Shown: positions 30,800-41,440, numbered from the stretch's first letter. The stretch is 64,000 nucleotides of DNA from Ichthyophis bannanicus (GCA_033557465.1 CM066035.1:920772235-920836234), one strand, 5' to 3'. Numbers and translations: made by a program. The notes: generated from the letters alone by a model not told the origin.

Positions 30800-31485
30800 G
30801 ATTCAAAGAGACTGCAGGTAACCGCCTAAAATGTCTGCTGCGTGTTTCTGTATAAGTTAGCCCGTCCATGCCCATGATGCACTGCACATGCAGAACAGCA
30901 GTCTGTAGCCAATCACCAAATGGAGAATGCACTGATCCATCACCTCAGCTCGGTAAGATATACTGACAGTGTGTGATACAAGCACAGAACAGCTACAAAC
31001 TGGAGATGGGTGCCTAGCCCCCTAGTCCCCGGAGCTTGCACTGCTAGAGATGGTCTCTGCTGGCTGTGCTGCAGGTCCACATCACTTCCAGTGTGTTATG
31101 CTATTCACCTTGTTTCCTACCCAATTGCAGCATGCCTTAAGAACCTGTCTCATCTGGGTCCTGCCCCTGTTGGACAGGGATCCTCCTAGAGCAGCACATG
31201 TCAGTGCCCAGTGTTGTAGCAGCTGATGCCATGGCTACCAAATGCAGTGGGGGGCTTCTGGCTTGCCTGGGGCTGCTACTACAGTCCTGATATGACCACA
31301 GTGAGCAGACCAGGAACAGTTGCTGTCCCAACCATCCAGGACTACCAATACAGCATAGTCAGACTGCACCTGTTGGCCACCCTAGGGTCATTTCAGCCAT
31401 GCACATACCAACTTTGGCTGCTCAGCACACAATGCATGCGTAGAGAGCAACCATGTATACCCTAGAAAACTTGGGCCAACCAGCA
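30800..31485. other. No gene recognised
   Basis: Frames up to 79 codons without recognisable domains and no repeats noticed. Confidence 0.35.
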
Positions 31486-31489
31486 TTTG

Positions 31490-31615
31490 GCACAATGATT
31501 GGGCTCCCAGGATAGGGAGTGCACACAGCCAGGTCTTGAACCTGTGACCCTCCACTCATATACACAGTGGCTTTGTGTATTGAGCCACAGAGCTGCCACG
31601 TTACCCATTAGGCAG
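31490..31615 (-). mobile_element. tRNA-like SINE head
   Basis: On the minus strand GTGGCTCAATACACAAAGCC (A box-like) is followed after about 30 bp by GGTTCAAGACCTGG (B box, close to GGTTCRANYCC). Spacing fits a tRNA-derived promoter. No tRNA cloverleaf is complete and there is no anticodon arm I can support, so this is a SINE and not a tRNA gene. Confidence 0.45.
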
Positions 31616-32387
31616 ACCTGGGTACATGTTGCGATGCAATCGGCACACAGAACCTTGACATGGGTCTTCTCTGCTGCAGGCAGGTGCTGCTGCACCTGAC
31701 GCCGATACCCCCACACCATGCTAGCATGCTCTCAGTGGGGGTGGTGCGCAGTACTGACCGGTCTACCAAGCTGCTTTGGCAGATGCCTAGGGCACCAGGT
31801 CCAGATGGGTGGGGGAGAGGCACACTTTGACGGACATGTCGCCTCCCCCCCAAATAACTGCTGCTGCCAGAACCCCATCACCGCCTGCCGTTGATTCGTC
31901 TCTGGGTGCATACAGGCAGCCGCAGCTGTGGTATTTCCCTGGGTGCCTGCATTACGTAGCTCCCTGTAGTGCTACAGCTGCTGGTTTTATGATCCTCTGC
32001 CTCCGGAGCTGGTTTCAGCGGCATCGGGGAGGCTGGCCAGGGTTCCAGGAAACCTTGGCCTGACCCATGTGGCGTATCACTCTGCAGCAGCAGTATGTCT
32101 GTGTGCAGCCAATGTTGATGTGTGATCATGACGGACATCACAAATGTGCCATCTGGACAGCTGCCTGGTCTGCCTTGCACCGCAGCAACCCCCACTGCTT
32201 GACCAATGTGCCTCCTTTGCCCCATTTGCACCATCGACATGGTGCCCTTTCATACTTGGGCACTATGCTACTGCTAATGGAGCCCTCTATCACTATCTTG
32301 GGCACCCCTGTCTGTGCATCACATTGCAGATGTTGAAATAGGCTCTCTCCCCTCAAAATACACCCTACCCTTTCTGCAAAGTTTTAC
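31616..32387. other. No gene recognised
   Basis: Overlapping short frames on both strands without known motifs. Confidence 0.35.
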
Positions 32388-33865
32388 TTGGCATTCGGGT
32401 TCCCAGCATTAAAGCATGGCTTTAGGGAGGCACACGGCGTTGAATCCCTCCTTGCCACACTTACCAACATGTTGATCACAGGGATCAACAACATCAAGCA
32501 GGGATATGCCCTAATTTTCCTTGACATTGCCGCTGCATTTGATTCCGTAAACCACGAGCAACTCCTGATACGTCTTCACAATAAGGGAATCATTGGCTCT
32601 GCATGGAATTGGTGCAAATCCTATCTAACGGACAGATGGCAGCAAGTACGGACTGGATCCACAACCTCTGAGCCGTTCCAACAAAAACATAGGGCACCTC
32701 AAGGCTCCTCACTCTTTGCCCTCTTATTTAACATATATATGCAACTGATATGTGAAATAATTCGCTCATTCAACATAGCATATCTAATCTACGCAGACGA
32801 CGTACTACTCTACACCCCTTTCATGACTGATCATCCCGATTTCTCCTCACTAGTAAAATGCTTCGAGGCTGTAACCGACTGGCTCCTCTAACAGAGCCTC
32901 AAAATAAACTTCAGTAAGATGGACGTCCTGTTCATATCCAGAAATCAATCCTTCTCACCACTACCTACTTTAAAGACAAGAGATGCCGAACTCCCAACCA
33001 AACCATGTGTCTGCTACTTAGGCATTTCATTAGACCAGCACCTCAAATTCAAAACACATATCAGCAACACCAAACAAATATACCACAAACTACGGACACT
33101 GCGACACTTCCGACCCCTATTGCAACCAGAAGACTTTAGATCAGTTTTCCAGGCAATGGTGACCCCTCACTTTGACCATGCTAATGTTATCCTCCACGGC
33201 CTACCCAAAAACACGTTAAACCCACTTCAGCTTGCAATGAACACAGCTGCACACCTACACGGAGCCTCCAAGAGGGAACACATCACACCAATCCTAAAAG
33301 ACTTGCACTGGCTACCAATTTACTGCTGCCTCACCTATAAGGTAGTCTTAATGACCTTCAAGGCCATTAACAAAATATCCTCCACCTCTCTCTGACCTTC
33401 TCCAACCCACCCCAACAAACAGGGCTAGGAGGACATTCGCCATCAATACCCTACAGATCCCCAAGGAAATAACAAAATGCAACCAAGCAACAATAAACCG
33501 AACCTTCAAGTTCTACGCTCCCAGCTGCTGGAACGCACTCCCATCCACCATACGAGCAATCAAAGATCTTGCTCAGTTTAGAAAAGCACTAAAACATCAC
33601 CTCTTCCTTCTACACTACTCTCAACCCAGTAGCTCACCCCATCTACCATATACCTCACCGGGAGATAGTAAGTAGCAAACAGTTTCATATGAATATTGTA
33701 TATAGCTGTAGATAGTTTTCCCAGTTGAACTCCAAGTTGTACCACCCCATTCCACTGTAAGTGCTTAACAGGTCAACTGTGACGCACAAATTACGTTAAT
33801 ACTGTAAACCGCGCTGATTTTGAATAGTGCGGTATAGAAAAGCAATAAATAAATAAATAAAATAA
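32388..33865 (+). mobile_element. L2-like LINE copy 2 (5'-truncated RT)
   Basis: The plus frame 32388-32891 has HGFREAHGVESLLATLTNML, LIFLDIAAAFDSVNHEQLLI, APQGSSLFALLFNIYMQLI and AYLIYADDVLLYTPF (catalytic ADD, about 32797). A stop at 32889 is followed by the same frame to 33395, with LGISLDQHLKFKTHISNTKQ, VTPHFDHANVILHGLPKNTL and REHITPILKDLHWLPIYC, the usual L2 C-terminus. The 3' UTR ends TAAACCGCGCTGATTTTGAA and AATAAATAAATAAA near 33860. It is a better-preserved relative of copy 1 (21119-24000), with two stops seen. Confidence 0.85.
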
Positions 33866-34049
33866 AGGGCTTTAACACACGTTAGCACAACAGGCGTTAA
33901 GGGAACACTTGTTGTTAACGCCTTCTCTCTGCCTACTCTCCGCCTACTGCACCTTTAATGCTACAGGAGCCTTTAATGTCCATTAATACAGCTTTTTCGC
34001 AGCGTTAAGGGCTCAAAGCTGCTGACAACATGCATTAACATACTCCTAA

Positions 34050-34165
34050 GTTGTGTATCAGAGCCAGTGGAGGGTTCAGTGCCTATTTAGCCCAAGATCA
34101 CAAGGAGCATCAGTGGAAATTGCTTGCTGGTTTCCCTCATTTCTCTGACCACTATATTACTTCTC
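34050..34165 (-). mobile_element. CORE/MIR-type tRNA SINE
   Basis: Minus strand: GAGAAGTAATATAGTGGTCA (A box), then a degenerate B box, GCTCCTTGTGATCTTGGGCT and CACTGAACCCTCCACTGGCT. This is the same body as 24095-24310. Confidence 0.55.
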
Positions 34166-34169
34166 CACT

Positions 34170-34635
34170 CAGACAGGTCTTAATATGTAAGAATAGTTGA
34201 GGTCATGAAAATCAGGGGGAGGGAAATGATGATGAAGGAAGGAGTTAAATAGCCTACAGAAAGACTTTTTAAAAATAAAGAAGGGTGGAAGAATTGAAAT
34301 AAGATAAGATAGGATAAATGCAGAAAGAAGGGATAATGACCCAAACCAAGAGTCATCAAGTACAAAAGCACATAATGAAAGAAGGAAATATAGTGTGGTA
34401 AACTAGCACTATCAGCACTTACCACCTATATGCCAGCTACCCATAGGATACACTGCATATGTAAAAAGGCCTCAGACAGGAAAATCTAAACGTAAGTCAG
34501 CTGAATTGGTTATAAACCATAGGCTGGCTATAATTTTCCCCAAATATCATTCATCATCCTTAGTGTTGTTTACTATTTTTTAAATGCATTTAAAACTCTA
34601 GAATGCACTTAACTGTGTCAGCAGTATCCCACATG
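34170..34635. other. No gene recognised
   Basis: AT-rich sequence without supported features. Confidence 0.35.
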
Positions 34636-34639
34636 GGAG

Positions 34640-34880
34640 CTACAATCACTCTTTTGATAGCTGGAAGTGTGTCAACTCAAGTTTCGCCCGTCACTTCTAT
34701 TCGGGCTGTATCAGGACAAAGAATACAAGCTTCATGGAAGTTCCTTTGAATAAAGAAACCCATCTCCATTGAATATTTTAAAGGTGGCGGCAATGAAAGC
34801 ATCCAAAGTCCTTTGCCAATGACATCGGTGAACTATGTTCCAATCAACCAATAGGTCCAAAACAGGGCCAATGACATCAC
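34640..34880 (-). mobile_element. Penelope-like element, 3' terminal part (split by DIRS E2)
   Basis: On the minus strand this continues the Penelope reading broken at 40493 by the DIRS insertion. It runs on past DWIKHS for about 50 codons to a stop near 34750. The non-coding tail contains GATACAGCCCGAATAGAAGT and GACGGGCGAAACTTGAGTTG, the same style of sequence as 22330-22400 (GAAACGTGAGCCACG) at the end of the other Penelope copy. Confidence 0.55.
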
Positions 34881-35035
34881 TGTGCTGATCTCCAGGAACA
34901 AGCAGGAATACGTCATCACATATGGGTACGTCGGCACCGACGGAGCCCGCGCGGGAAAGCTCCCCAGCTTTTCAGATTAAAAGCTTTTGGGGCCTCCCAC
35001 TGCACATGCGCGCTGCCTTCCTGACCAGCTCTCGT
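34881..35035. repeat. DIRS E2 left inverted terminal repeat
   Basis: GTACGTCGGCACCGACGGAG and AAGCTTTTGGGGCCTCCCAC recur inverted at 40318-40440. The outer 40 bases (ATCTCCAGGAACAAGCAGGA) are complementary to the left half of the ICR at 40125-40165. Confidence 0.9.
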
Positions 35036-35261
35036 CAGTTTCTTTTTTTCCGCGGAGCCAGCAGGTCGTTTTCCTGTCACCGCTGAAGAAATTGTTGATT
35101 TTATTGTTTTCTTTAGACCGCGTACCTGCCTTCCCCATTCTGAAACCGGTACTGCCGGTCTCTCTTTCTTTCTTTTAAAAAAAAAATATATATATTATTT
35201 TTCTTTTCTTCAGCACAGCTTGGTACTTTGTTAGGCCTTCAGGCCTACACAAATTCTCCTC

Positions 35262-37075
35262 ATGGAGAAGCCAGTTCCTGGTTTTAAAAAGTGTACCAAG
35301 TGCAGTGCTGTCATTCCTCTTACAGACACCCATGAATGGTGTCTTAAATGTTTAGGACCTGACCATTCCATACCGGACTGCCCATCCTGCTCCCAGATGT
35401 CGAAACGTGGATTGCAGAACCGGGCCAACAAGTTCCATGTGCTGTTTCCTTCAGAAGCATCACAATCATCCAGGTCTTCCTCTCCGGATGGATCTCAGGT
35501 AACCAAAACTCCAGTGGGCAAATCCTCTAAAAGCAAATCTCTTTCTAAAGATCGAGAGGCTCTCAATTCTGAGTTCGAGGATTCTGCCCAGGCCAAAAAA
35601 CCCCGGCGGGAGGCTCCGGCCTCCAAAGCAATCATGGGGTCACAGGTTGACATCGATGGCGCGGCCTCGACAGATCACCTGTTGTACTGCTCTGGGGTAC
35701 CGGCCCATACCGGTACCGACATCCAGGCAGCAGTGGCGTCTATGGGCAATACTGTCCAAGTCATGCAGCAGGCCATTCTGGCTTTTATTAATGCTGCTAC
35801 GCCCTCGGTACCGCAGCCAGCGGTACCGGGTCCGGTTCCGGTAATGGCTCCATACCGGAACCGAGGCCATCGTCTTCCAAACGCAGATCGGTTCCGCATG
35901 CCGGATCCGGGCTTTTGCCCGGTACCGATCCCATACCTGGTACGCCCGATGTCGATACCGAGCGGTATGCGTATCGTGCGTTGGAAGCACATAGAGGATA
36001 CTCTGCTTCTTCAGAGGATTTTAACTCCTCTGATGATTCTGATGAGTTCTCCCTTGATCTTCCTGAGGAGCCTTCTTCTCCTAACAGGAGAATGTCTCCA
36101 CCAGAGGATTTGTCCTTTCAGGACTTCATCATAGAAATGGCTAAAGGTCTTTCTATTGCTTCATCCTCTGAAAAGGAACCCAGATCAAAGAAACTGGATA
36201 TTTTAGGATACTCTAAGTCTCCTAAAGAGGCAGTCACCCTGCCTATCCATGAAATCCTTCAAGAACACTTGATGGACTTATGGGAGGCTCCTCTAACATT
36301 GTCTCCTTCTTCTCGCAGGTTGGACACCATGTACCGTGTCCCCCCTTCTCCTGGTTTCCGAAAAACCCAGTTGCCTCACCATTCTATTGTGGTGAAGTCT
36401 GCAATGAAGAAGATAAAGAGTACCAAAAGGCACTCTTCTACTCCTCCAGGGCGAGAATGTAAGACTCTAGACTCTTTTGGCAGGAAAATTTTCCAGGCTA
36501 CTATGCTTATAGCCAGGATTAATTCCTATAGTCTTTACATGGGCATGTTTCTCAGTGAAATCGCTCTAAAAGTTCGGCATTTTGCCCCCTTTATCCCTGA
36601 GGATAAGAGGGAGCAGTTCATTTCCTTAGTGAAACACCTTTTGGATATTTCAAAGTTCTCCAACAGGGCAGCTTTTGATTCCTTTGAGGGTGCTGGTAGG
36701 GCTTCGGGCATTGCTATAGCAGCCCGACGTCTTGCTTGGCTCCAGGCTTCTGATCTAGAACCTTGGGTCCTAGATGGCTTACGAAATCTGCCCTGTACAG
36801 GTGAGAACTTATTTGGTGAGGAGTGGCAAATTAAGGCCACTCAAATGGATGCAGAAAATGCCACCTTAGATAGACTTTCTAAGTCTACCTCCACTCCTGC
36901 CAAGAAGAAGTCTTTTAAGAGGCCTTATTACAAGAAGTCCAGATTTTCTACAAATACTGGCCAACAATCCTCTCAGCCTCGTTTTGCTGCTAAACGTCAG
37001 CAACCTAAACAGGCAAGGTCAAAGCCTGCGGCATCTGCTACGCCTCAGCAAGCTCCACCCCCTCAGGGGTTTTGA
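35262..37075 (+). pseudogene. DIRS E2 gag-like protein, one frameshift
   Basis: The N-terminal frame (35262-36134) has a zinc-binding pattern: KKCTKCSAVIPLTDTHEWCL, then KCLGPDHSIPDCPSCSQM (CxxC...CxxC...H...C..C). A Ser/Lys-rich segment follows. The protein shifts frame near 35900-35990 into 35915-37075, with SSEDFNSSDDSDEFSLDLPE, LMDLWEAPLTLSPSSRRLDT, FEGAGRASGIAIAARRLAWL and a basic Lys/Gln-rich end (KKKSFKRPYYKKSRF to PPPQGF). The middle and C-terminal parts align with E1 gag. The reported lesion may be real or an assembly indel. Role: particle/nucleic-acid binding in the retrotransposition complex, by family. Confidence 0.82.
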
Positions 37076-37152
37076 CTTGCCACTAGAGAACTTAACTTTT
37101 CTGGCTCTAGAACAACCAGAGCCCCTCACCATACCCGGAAGGTTAGCTCACT

Positions 37153-38997
37153 TTGCTCCCAGATGGGAGCAAATTACATCAGAGCAATGGACCCTCTATC
37201 ATCAGAGAGGGTTACAAACTCCATTTTTCCGACCTTCCTCCTTATACTATGGTGAGGCAGTTCAATTCTCCCCCATCTCTCCTGGCCCTCTTGGGTCAGG
37301 AAGTCTCCTCCCTCCTTGCCCAGGGGGCAATAGAGGAGGTCCCTCTTCTTCAACAGGGGACGGGATTCTACTCCCCTTATTTTCTAATACCAAAGAAGAC
37401 AGAGGGCTTCAGACCAATTCTGGATCTGAGAGAATTGAACAAATTTCTTTTCAAGGAGAAATTCAAAATGCTTTCTCTGGGCATTCTCCTTCCATACCTT
37501 CAGAGTCAGGATTGGCTTTGTTCTCTAGACCTAAAGGATGCGTATACACACATACTCATCCACCCATCCCACAGAAAATACCTTCGATTTCTGTTTCAGG
37601 GAAAACATTTCCAGTACAGAGTACTCCCCTTCGGTCTAGCCTCTGCTCCAAGAGTGTTCACCAAATGCATGGCAGTCGTAGCTGCCTTTCTAAGAGGCCT
37701 GGGAATTTTCATATTCCCATACCTGGACGACTGGCTCATCCGAGCTCCCTCTCAGTCCCAGGCCCAAATTTCCCTGGACCGCACAAGGCGTCTTCTGCAG
37801 TATCTGGGACTGGTAGTAAACCTTCCCAAGTCTCAACTAATCCCTACTCAGTCTCTCGAGTTCATAGGGGCCCAGTTAGACACCATCACTGCAAGGGCCT
37901 ACCTGCCTCAGGTCAGGGCCCAACGCCTGCTGAGTTTGGCCTCCCAAGCTCAGTCCAGCAGTCATTTGACAGCCCGGGAAATGCTGCGACTTCTGGGCCA
38001 CATGGCCTCCACGGTACATGTGGTGCCCTACGCTCGTCTGCATATGAGAGCAGCTCAATGGACCTTGGCCACCCAGTGGACTCAAGCATCTGGAGCGCTC
38101 TCCGACCAAATACTCACCTCAAGCCGTCTATTTTGGTCCCTCCAATGGTGGACATCCACCAAGAATCTGTTGTTGGGGGCCCCCTTCCAACCTTTGTTGC
38201 CCCAAGCAACCCTCACAACAGATGCCTCCCAAACAGGATGGGGAGCTCATCTTCAGAACCTCTCCACTCAGGGCACTTGGTCTCCACAGGAGGCCACCCT
38301 TCATATCAACCTCCTGGAACTGCGAGCGATTTACCTTGCCCTCAAGGTCTTCTATACCCTCCTTGTCAACCTGACTGTCCTAGTTCAGACAGACAATCAG
38401 GTAGCCATGTTCTATATAAACAAACAAGGAGGGACAGGCTCTCTGTCGCTTTGCAACGAAGCTCTCAGAATATGGGCCTTCGCCAGAGAGCATCAAATTC
38501 ACCTTCTTGCAGTGTATCTTCCAGGAGTTCAAAACTCTCGTGCAGACAGACTCAGTCGAGTTCTGCTTCCACACGAATGGTCCCTACATATGGACCAGAT
38601 ACGCAGAATCTTTCAGGAATGGGGGACCCCGGACATAGACCTCTTTGCAAGTCCGTGGAATGCCAAACTTCCCCGGTTCTGTTCCAGAACTCAGTGTCAG
38701 GGAGCTCAGGCCCACGATGCCTTCCTCCTGCATTGGGGTCAGGAATTCCTCTATGCCTTTCCACCCATTCCTCTAATATCCAAGACTCTGTTCAAGCTCC
38801 AGAGGGATCACGGGACTATGATCCTCATAGCTCCCCGCTGGCCACGCCAGGTGTGGTTCCCTCTACTTCTGCATCTCTCCCAGGGATCCTCCCTGGACCT
38901 GGGAGCTGCGCCAGACCTTCTGTCTCAGGAGGAGGGGACTTTGTGGCACCCAAACCCCAAATCCCTACATCTCAGAGCTTGGTTACTGAAGGCCTAA
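37153..38997 (+). CDS. DIRS E2 reverse transcriptase-RNase H polyprotein (intact)
   Basis: 614 residues, uninterrupted. RT: FLIPKKTEGFRPILDLRELN (about residue 80), LCSLDLKDAYTHILIHPS (first Asp), VLPFGLASAPRVFTKCMAV, FPYLDDWLIRA (YLDD at about residue 190) and thumb EFIGAQLDTITARAYLP. RNase H: TLTTDASQTGWGAHL (about 355), INLLELRAIYLALKVF, VLVQTDNQVAMFYINKQGG and QNSRADRLSRVLL, so the acidic catalytic set appears complete. The tail DIDLFASPWNAKLPRFC and FPPIPLISKTLFKLQRDHGT corresponds to the Dam-methyltransferase-like segment of DIRS, here FPPI in place of FPPW. It ends SLHLRAWLLKA. The first ATG lies 78 bp after gag ends, in another frame. A second frame stays open across the same DNA (36984-39473) and becomes the recombinase. 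Confidence 0.92.
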   Translation: MLPDGSKLHQSNGPSIIREGYKLHFSDLPPYTMVRQFNSPPSLLALLGQEVSSLLAQGAIEEVPLLQQGTGFYSPYFLIPKKTEGFRPILDLRELNKFLFKEKFKMLSLGILLPYLQSQDWLCSLDLKDAYTHILIHPSHRKYLRFLFQGKHFQYRVLPFGLASAPRVFTKCMAVVAAFLRGLGIFIFPYLDDWLIRAPSQSQAQISLDRTRRLLQYLGLVVNLPKSQLIPTQSLEFIGAQLDTITARAYLPQVRAQRLLSLASQAQSSSHLTAREMLRLLGHMASTVHVVPYARLHMRAAQWTLATQWTQASGALSDQILTSSRLFWSLQWWTSTKNLLLGAPFQPLLPQATLTTDASQTGWGAHLQNLSTQGTWSPQEATLHINLLELRAIYLALKVFYTLLVNLTVLVQTDNQVAMFYINKQGGTGSLSLCNEALRIWAFAREHQIHLLAVYLPGVQNSRADRLSRVLLPHEWSLHMDQIRRIFQEWGTPDIDLFASPWNAKLPRFCSRTQCQGAQAHDAFLLHWGQEFLYAFPPIPLISKTLFKLQRDHGTMILIAPRWPRQVWFPLLLHLSQGSSLDLGAAPDLLSQEEGTLWHPNPKSLHLRAWLLKA

Positions 38998-40035
38998 GTC
39001 TTCAAGACTTTAATCTTTCTCAACCTGTGACAGATATCCTTCATGCCTCTAGGAAACCTTCCACGAGGCGTTCTTATGCTTTCAAATGGAAACGTTTTTT
39101 CATTTGGTGTGCTCAGCAGGGTCTTGACCCTCTAGCACTTCCTTTGAATTCCCTCTTGGACTATCTCCTGCATCTTTCAAATGCAGGCCTTAAGACGAAT
39201 TCAGTAAGGGTCCATTTGAGTGCTATTGCAGCATCCTTAAAACCTATAAATGGACAACCTGTCTCCTCTCATCCTCTTGTTGCACGTTTCATGAGAGGCC
39301 TGACTCTAACTAAACCTCCCATCCGACCTCCTCCGGTAGCATGGGATTTGAACCTCGTTCTAGGTCAGCTTATGAAGCCACCTTTTGAGCCTTTGGACTC
39401 TACCTCCTTCGAAATTTCTTTCCTGGAAGGTTGTTTTCCTTATTGCAGTCACTTCGGCTCGCCGCATCAGTGAACTGCAGGCTTTAGTGGCTCATCCACC
39501 TTATACTAGGTTTCATCATGATAAGGTGGTCCTTAGGACGAATCCCCACTTTATGCCCAAAGTGGTCTCGCCTTTTCATCTTAATCAAGAGGTATATCTA
39601 CCTGTCTTTTTCCCTGCTCCTCATGCATCCAGTGCAGAGAGGAACCTTCATACTCTGGATTGTAAAAGAGCTCTTGCCTTTTACCTCAACAGGACTCAAC
39701 CACATCGAAAGTCTTCCCAACTTTTCGTGGCTTTTGATCCTTCTCATTTGGGACTTCCAGTCACCAAGCGTACACTTTCCAATTGGATCGCTCAGTGTAT
39801 TTCTTTTGCTTACCAGAGTAAGAACATTTCTATGGAGGGCCATGTCACAGCTCACAATGTGAGGGCCATGGCCACTTCTATGGCTCATCTTCACTCTGTG
39901 TCCATAGATCAGATCTGTCGAGCAGCCACTTGGGCCTCGGTTCATACCTTCACAGCCCATTACTGCTTGGACAAGGACTCCCGCCGGGATGCCTTGTTTG
40001 GTCAGGCTGTCCTCAAACACCTGTTCCATACTTAA
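38930..40035 (+). pseudogene. DIRS E2 tyrosine recombinase, one frameshift
   Basis: Overlaps the end of the RT frame. The N-terminal part has TEGLSLQDFNLSQPVTDILH, RKPSTRRSYAFKWKRFFIWC, KTNSVRVHLSAIAASLKPI and VAWDLNLVLGQLMKPPFEPL. The frame breaks at a T-rich stretch at about 39415-39440 and continues to 40035 as FLSWKVVFLIAVTSARRISE (catalytic Arg), VTAHNVRAMATSMAH (H-x-x-R) and ASVHTFTAHYCLDKDSRRDA (catalytic Tyr). All recognisable catalytic residues are present apart from the frameshift. By family it integrates a closed circular cDNA, which explains the lack of TSD. Confidence 0.88.
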
Positions 40036-40119
40036 ACAACTCCTGCCCACCTTCCCTGGCCTGAGATCCATGCGAAGATGGTTTACCCTTGGAGGGGGAT
40101 CTCCCAGGCATCTTAGCTA

Positions 40120-40225
40120 GGGAGTCCCCATATGTGATGACGTATTCCTGCTTGTTCCTGGAGATAGCACAGTTACTTACCTGTAACAGGTGATCTCTGG
40201 GAACAGCAGGAATTAGTCATCACAA
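40120..40225. repeat. DIRS E2 internal complementary region
   Basis: The left half (CATATGTGATGACGTATTCC, then TGTTCCTGGAGAT) is the reverse complement of the left terminus at 34885-34930. The right half (AGTTACTTACCTGTAACAGG, then CAGCAGGAATTAGTCATCAC) is the reverse complement of the right terminus at 40432-40490. The layout is the same as in E1 at 5865-5965, with a different sequence. Confidence 0.9.
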
Positions 40226-40317
40226 CCCACCCACCTCCCCTAGGAGTTGTATCTCTATCTATCTATCTTCCTGTCCTCTCTCTCTATTGTCTCAGCTTTA
40301 AACTCGAACTGACGAGA

Positions 40318-40492
40318 GCTGGTCAGGAAGGCGGGAAGGCAGCGCGCATGTGCAGTGGGAGGCCCCAAAAGCTTTTAATCTGAAAAGCTGGGGAGCTTTC
40401 CCGCGCGGGCTCCGTCGGTGCCGACGTACCCATATGTGATGACTAATTCCTGCTGTTCCCAGAGATCACCTGTTACAGGTAAGTAACTGTGC
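40318..40492. repeat. DIRS E2 right inverted terminal repeat
   Basis: Inverted copy of 34920-35035. It extends outward with ATTCCTGCTGTTCCCAGAGA and GTTACAGGTAAGTAACTGTG, which the left ITR lacks and which match the right half of the ICR. Confidence 0.9.
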
Positions 40493-41085
40493 TTTATCCA
40501 GTCCATTGAGTCATTTAAACCCGCAGGCTGGATATTGTTAAGGGTGAAAATCCTTTTCAATTCAAGTCTAGTTAACTTGCGCAGTCTGTCTCCATTAATG
40601 ACATTGTTCACCATATCAATAACAAACCAACTCAGGTCCTCCCAGCTGTGACCCAACTGAAGACAATTTTGATCATTGGTGCAATGAGTGTTCTTGTGGC
40701 CAAACGGACTTATGTTCAAGTAAACGAATCCTTACTTTGCGACATGTCCTGCCCACGTACACTTTCTTACATGGGCAAACTATCGAGTACACCACCCAAG
40801 ATGATTGACAATCAGTAAAATGTTTCATAAAATACACTTTTTGAGATTGTGGATCACACCATTCAGTAATGCACAAAGATAGGGAACACATAGAACAATG
40901 ATTGCACGATTGATGTAATCCTCTCTGACCAATGGCACGGTGTTGGGTTGTGAAATTTGTATATACTAAGGCATCTCATAAATTCCATGCCCTCTAAAAA
41001 GCAAAACAGTGACCATTTCTAAAAATGTACACCATTCGGTCCAAGTTATTTACTACTGTTCAATTTATCAAATACTTATAATACA
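40493..41085 (-). mobile_element. Penelope-like element with GIY-YIG endonuclease
   Basis: Minus strand, 40891-40673: VVYSIVCPCKKVYVGRTCRK then VRIRLLEHKS. This is the GIY-YIG nuclease core of Penelope-like elements (VYSI for GIY, VYVG for YIG, then R..R...EH). Downstream, RLRKLTRLELKRIFTLNNIQ and PAGLNDSMDWIKHS form the C-terminal block. It is frame-broken near 40680, interrupted at 40493 by DIRS E2 and continued at 34640-34880. The RT domain is absent, so the copy is 5'-truncated, ending near 41085 against CR1-A. Confidence 0.78.
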
Positions 41086-41440
41086 TCTTTCCAATTTATC
41101 AATATTTCTTTCAATTCTTCTGATAAATCATCTTTAAATACCATTTCAGGCATTGGTAACTTCCCTACATCGTCTTCAGTAAAGACTGAAGAAAAGAATT
41201 CATTCAGTCTCTCCGCTATAGCATTGTCCTCCATTAGCGCCCCTTTTACCCCTTTATCATCCAATGGTCCAATTGACACTCTCAGAAGTTTTTTTTTTCT
41301 ACAAATGTACTTGAAAAAGGTTTTATTATGCATTTTTGCTTCCATGGCAAGCTTTTTTCCAAATTCTCTCTTTGTCTGCCTTATCAATGCCTTGCATCTA
41401 TCTTACCAGTGTTTATGTTGTTTCCTGTTTTCTGCTGCTT

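Larger units (their letters stand above)
28934..34046. mobile_element. Possible Harbinger-like DNA transposon or pair of related repeats
   Basis: The left edge GGGGTATGTTTACTAAAGGG is preceded by TAA. The right edge read inverted is GGAGTATGTTAATGC, and the plus strand after it continues TAA. Short TIR-like ends with a 3-bp TAA duplication would fit PIF/Harbinger. Only the first ten bases match well (9 of 10), and no transposase is recognisable between them. The interior includes SINE heads and an L2 LINE. The two ends could instead be separate insertions of one repeat family, both rich in GTTAA/GCATTAA words. Confidence 0.25.
34881..40492 (+). mobile_element. DIRS-type YR retrotransposon E2 (nearly intact)
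   Basis: A complete plus-strand DIRS element of about 5.6 kb without nested insertions. It has a left ITR (34881-35035), gag (35262-37075), RT/RNase H (37153-38997), tyrosine recombinase (about 38930-40035), ICR (40120-40225) and an inverted right ITR (40318-40492). Only two frameshifts are seen, one in gag near 35900 and one in the recombinase near 39430; RT/RNase H is uninterrupted. It is inserted in a Penelope-like element, with no TSD as expected for DIRS. It is the best template in the window for reading the other two DIRS copies. Confidence 0.92.

Noticed and set aside
31490..31615. A functional tRNA gene
   Set aside because: A- and B-box-like blocks exist but no complete cloverleaf or anticodon arm can be drawn; it fits a SINE head.
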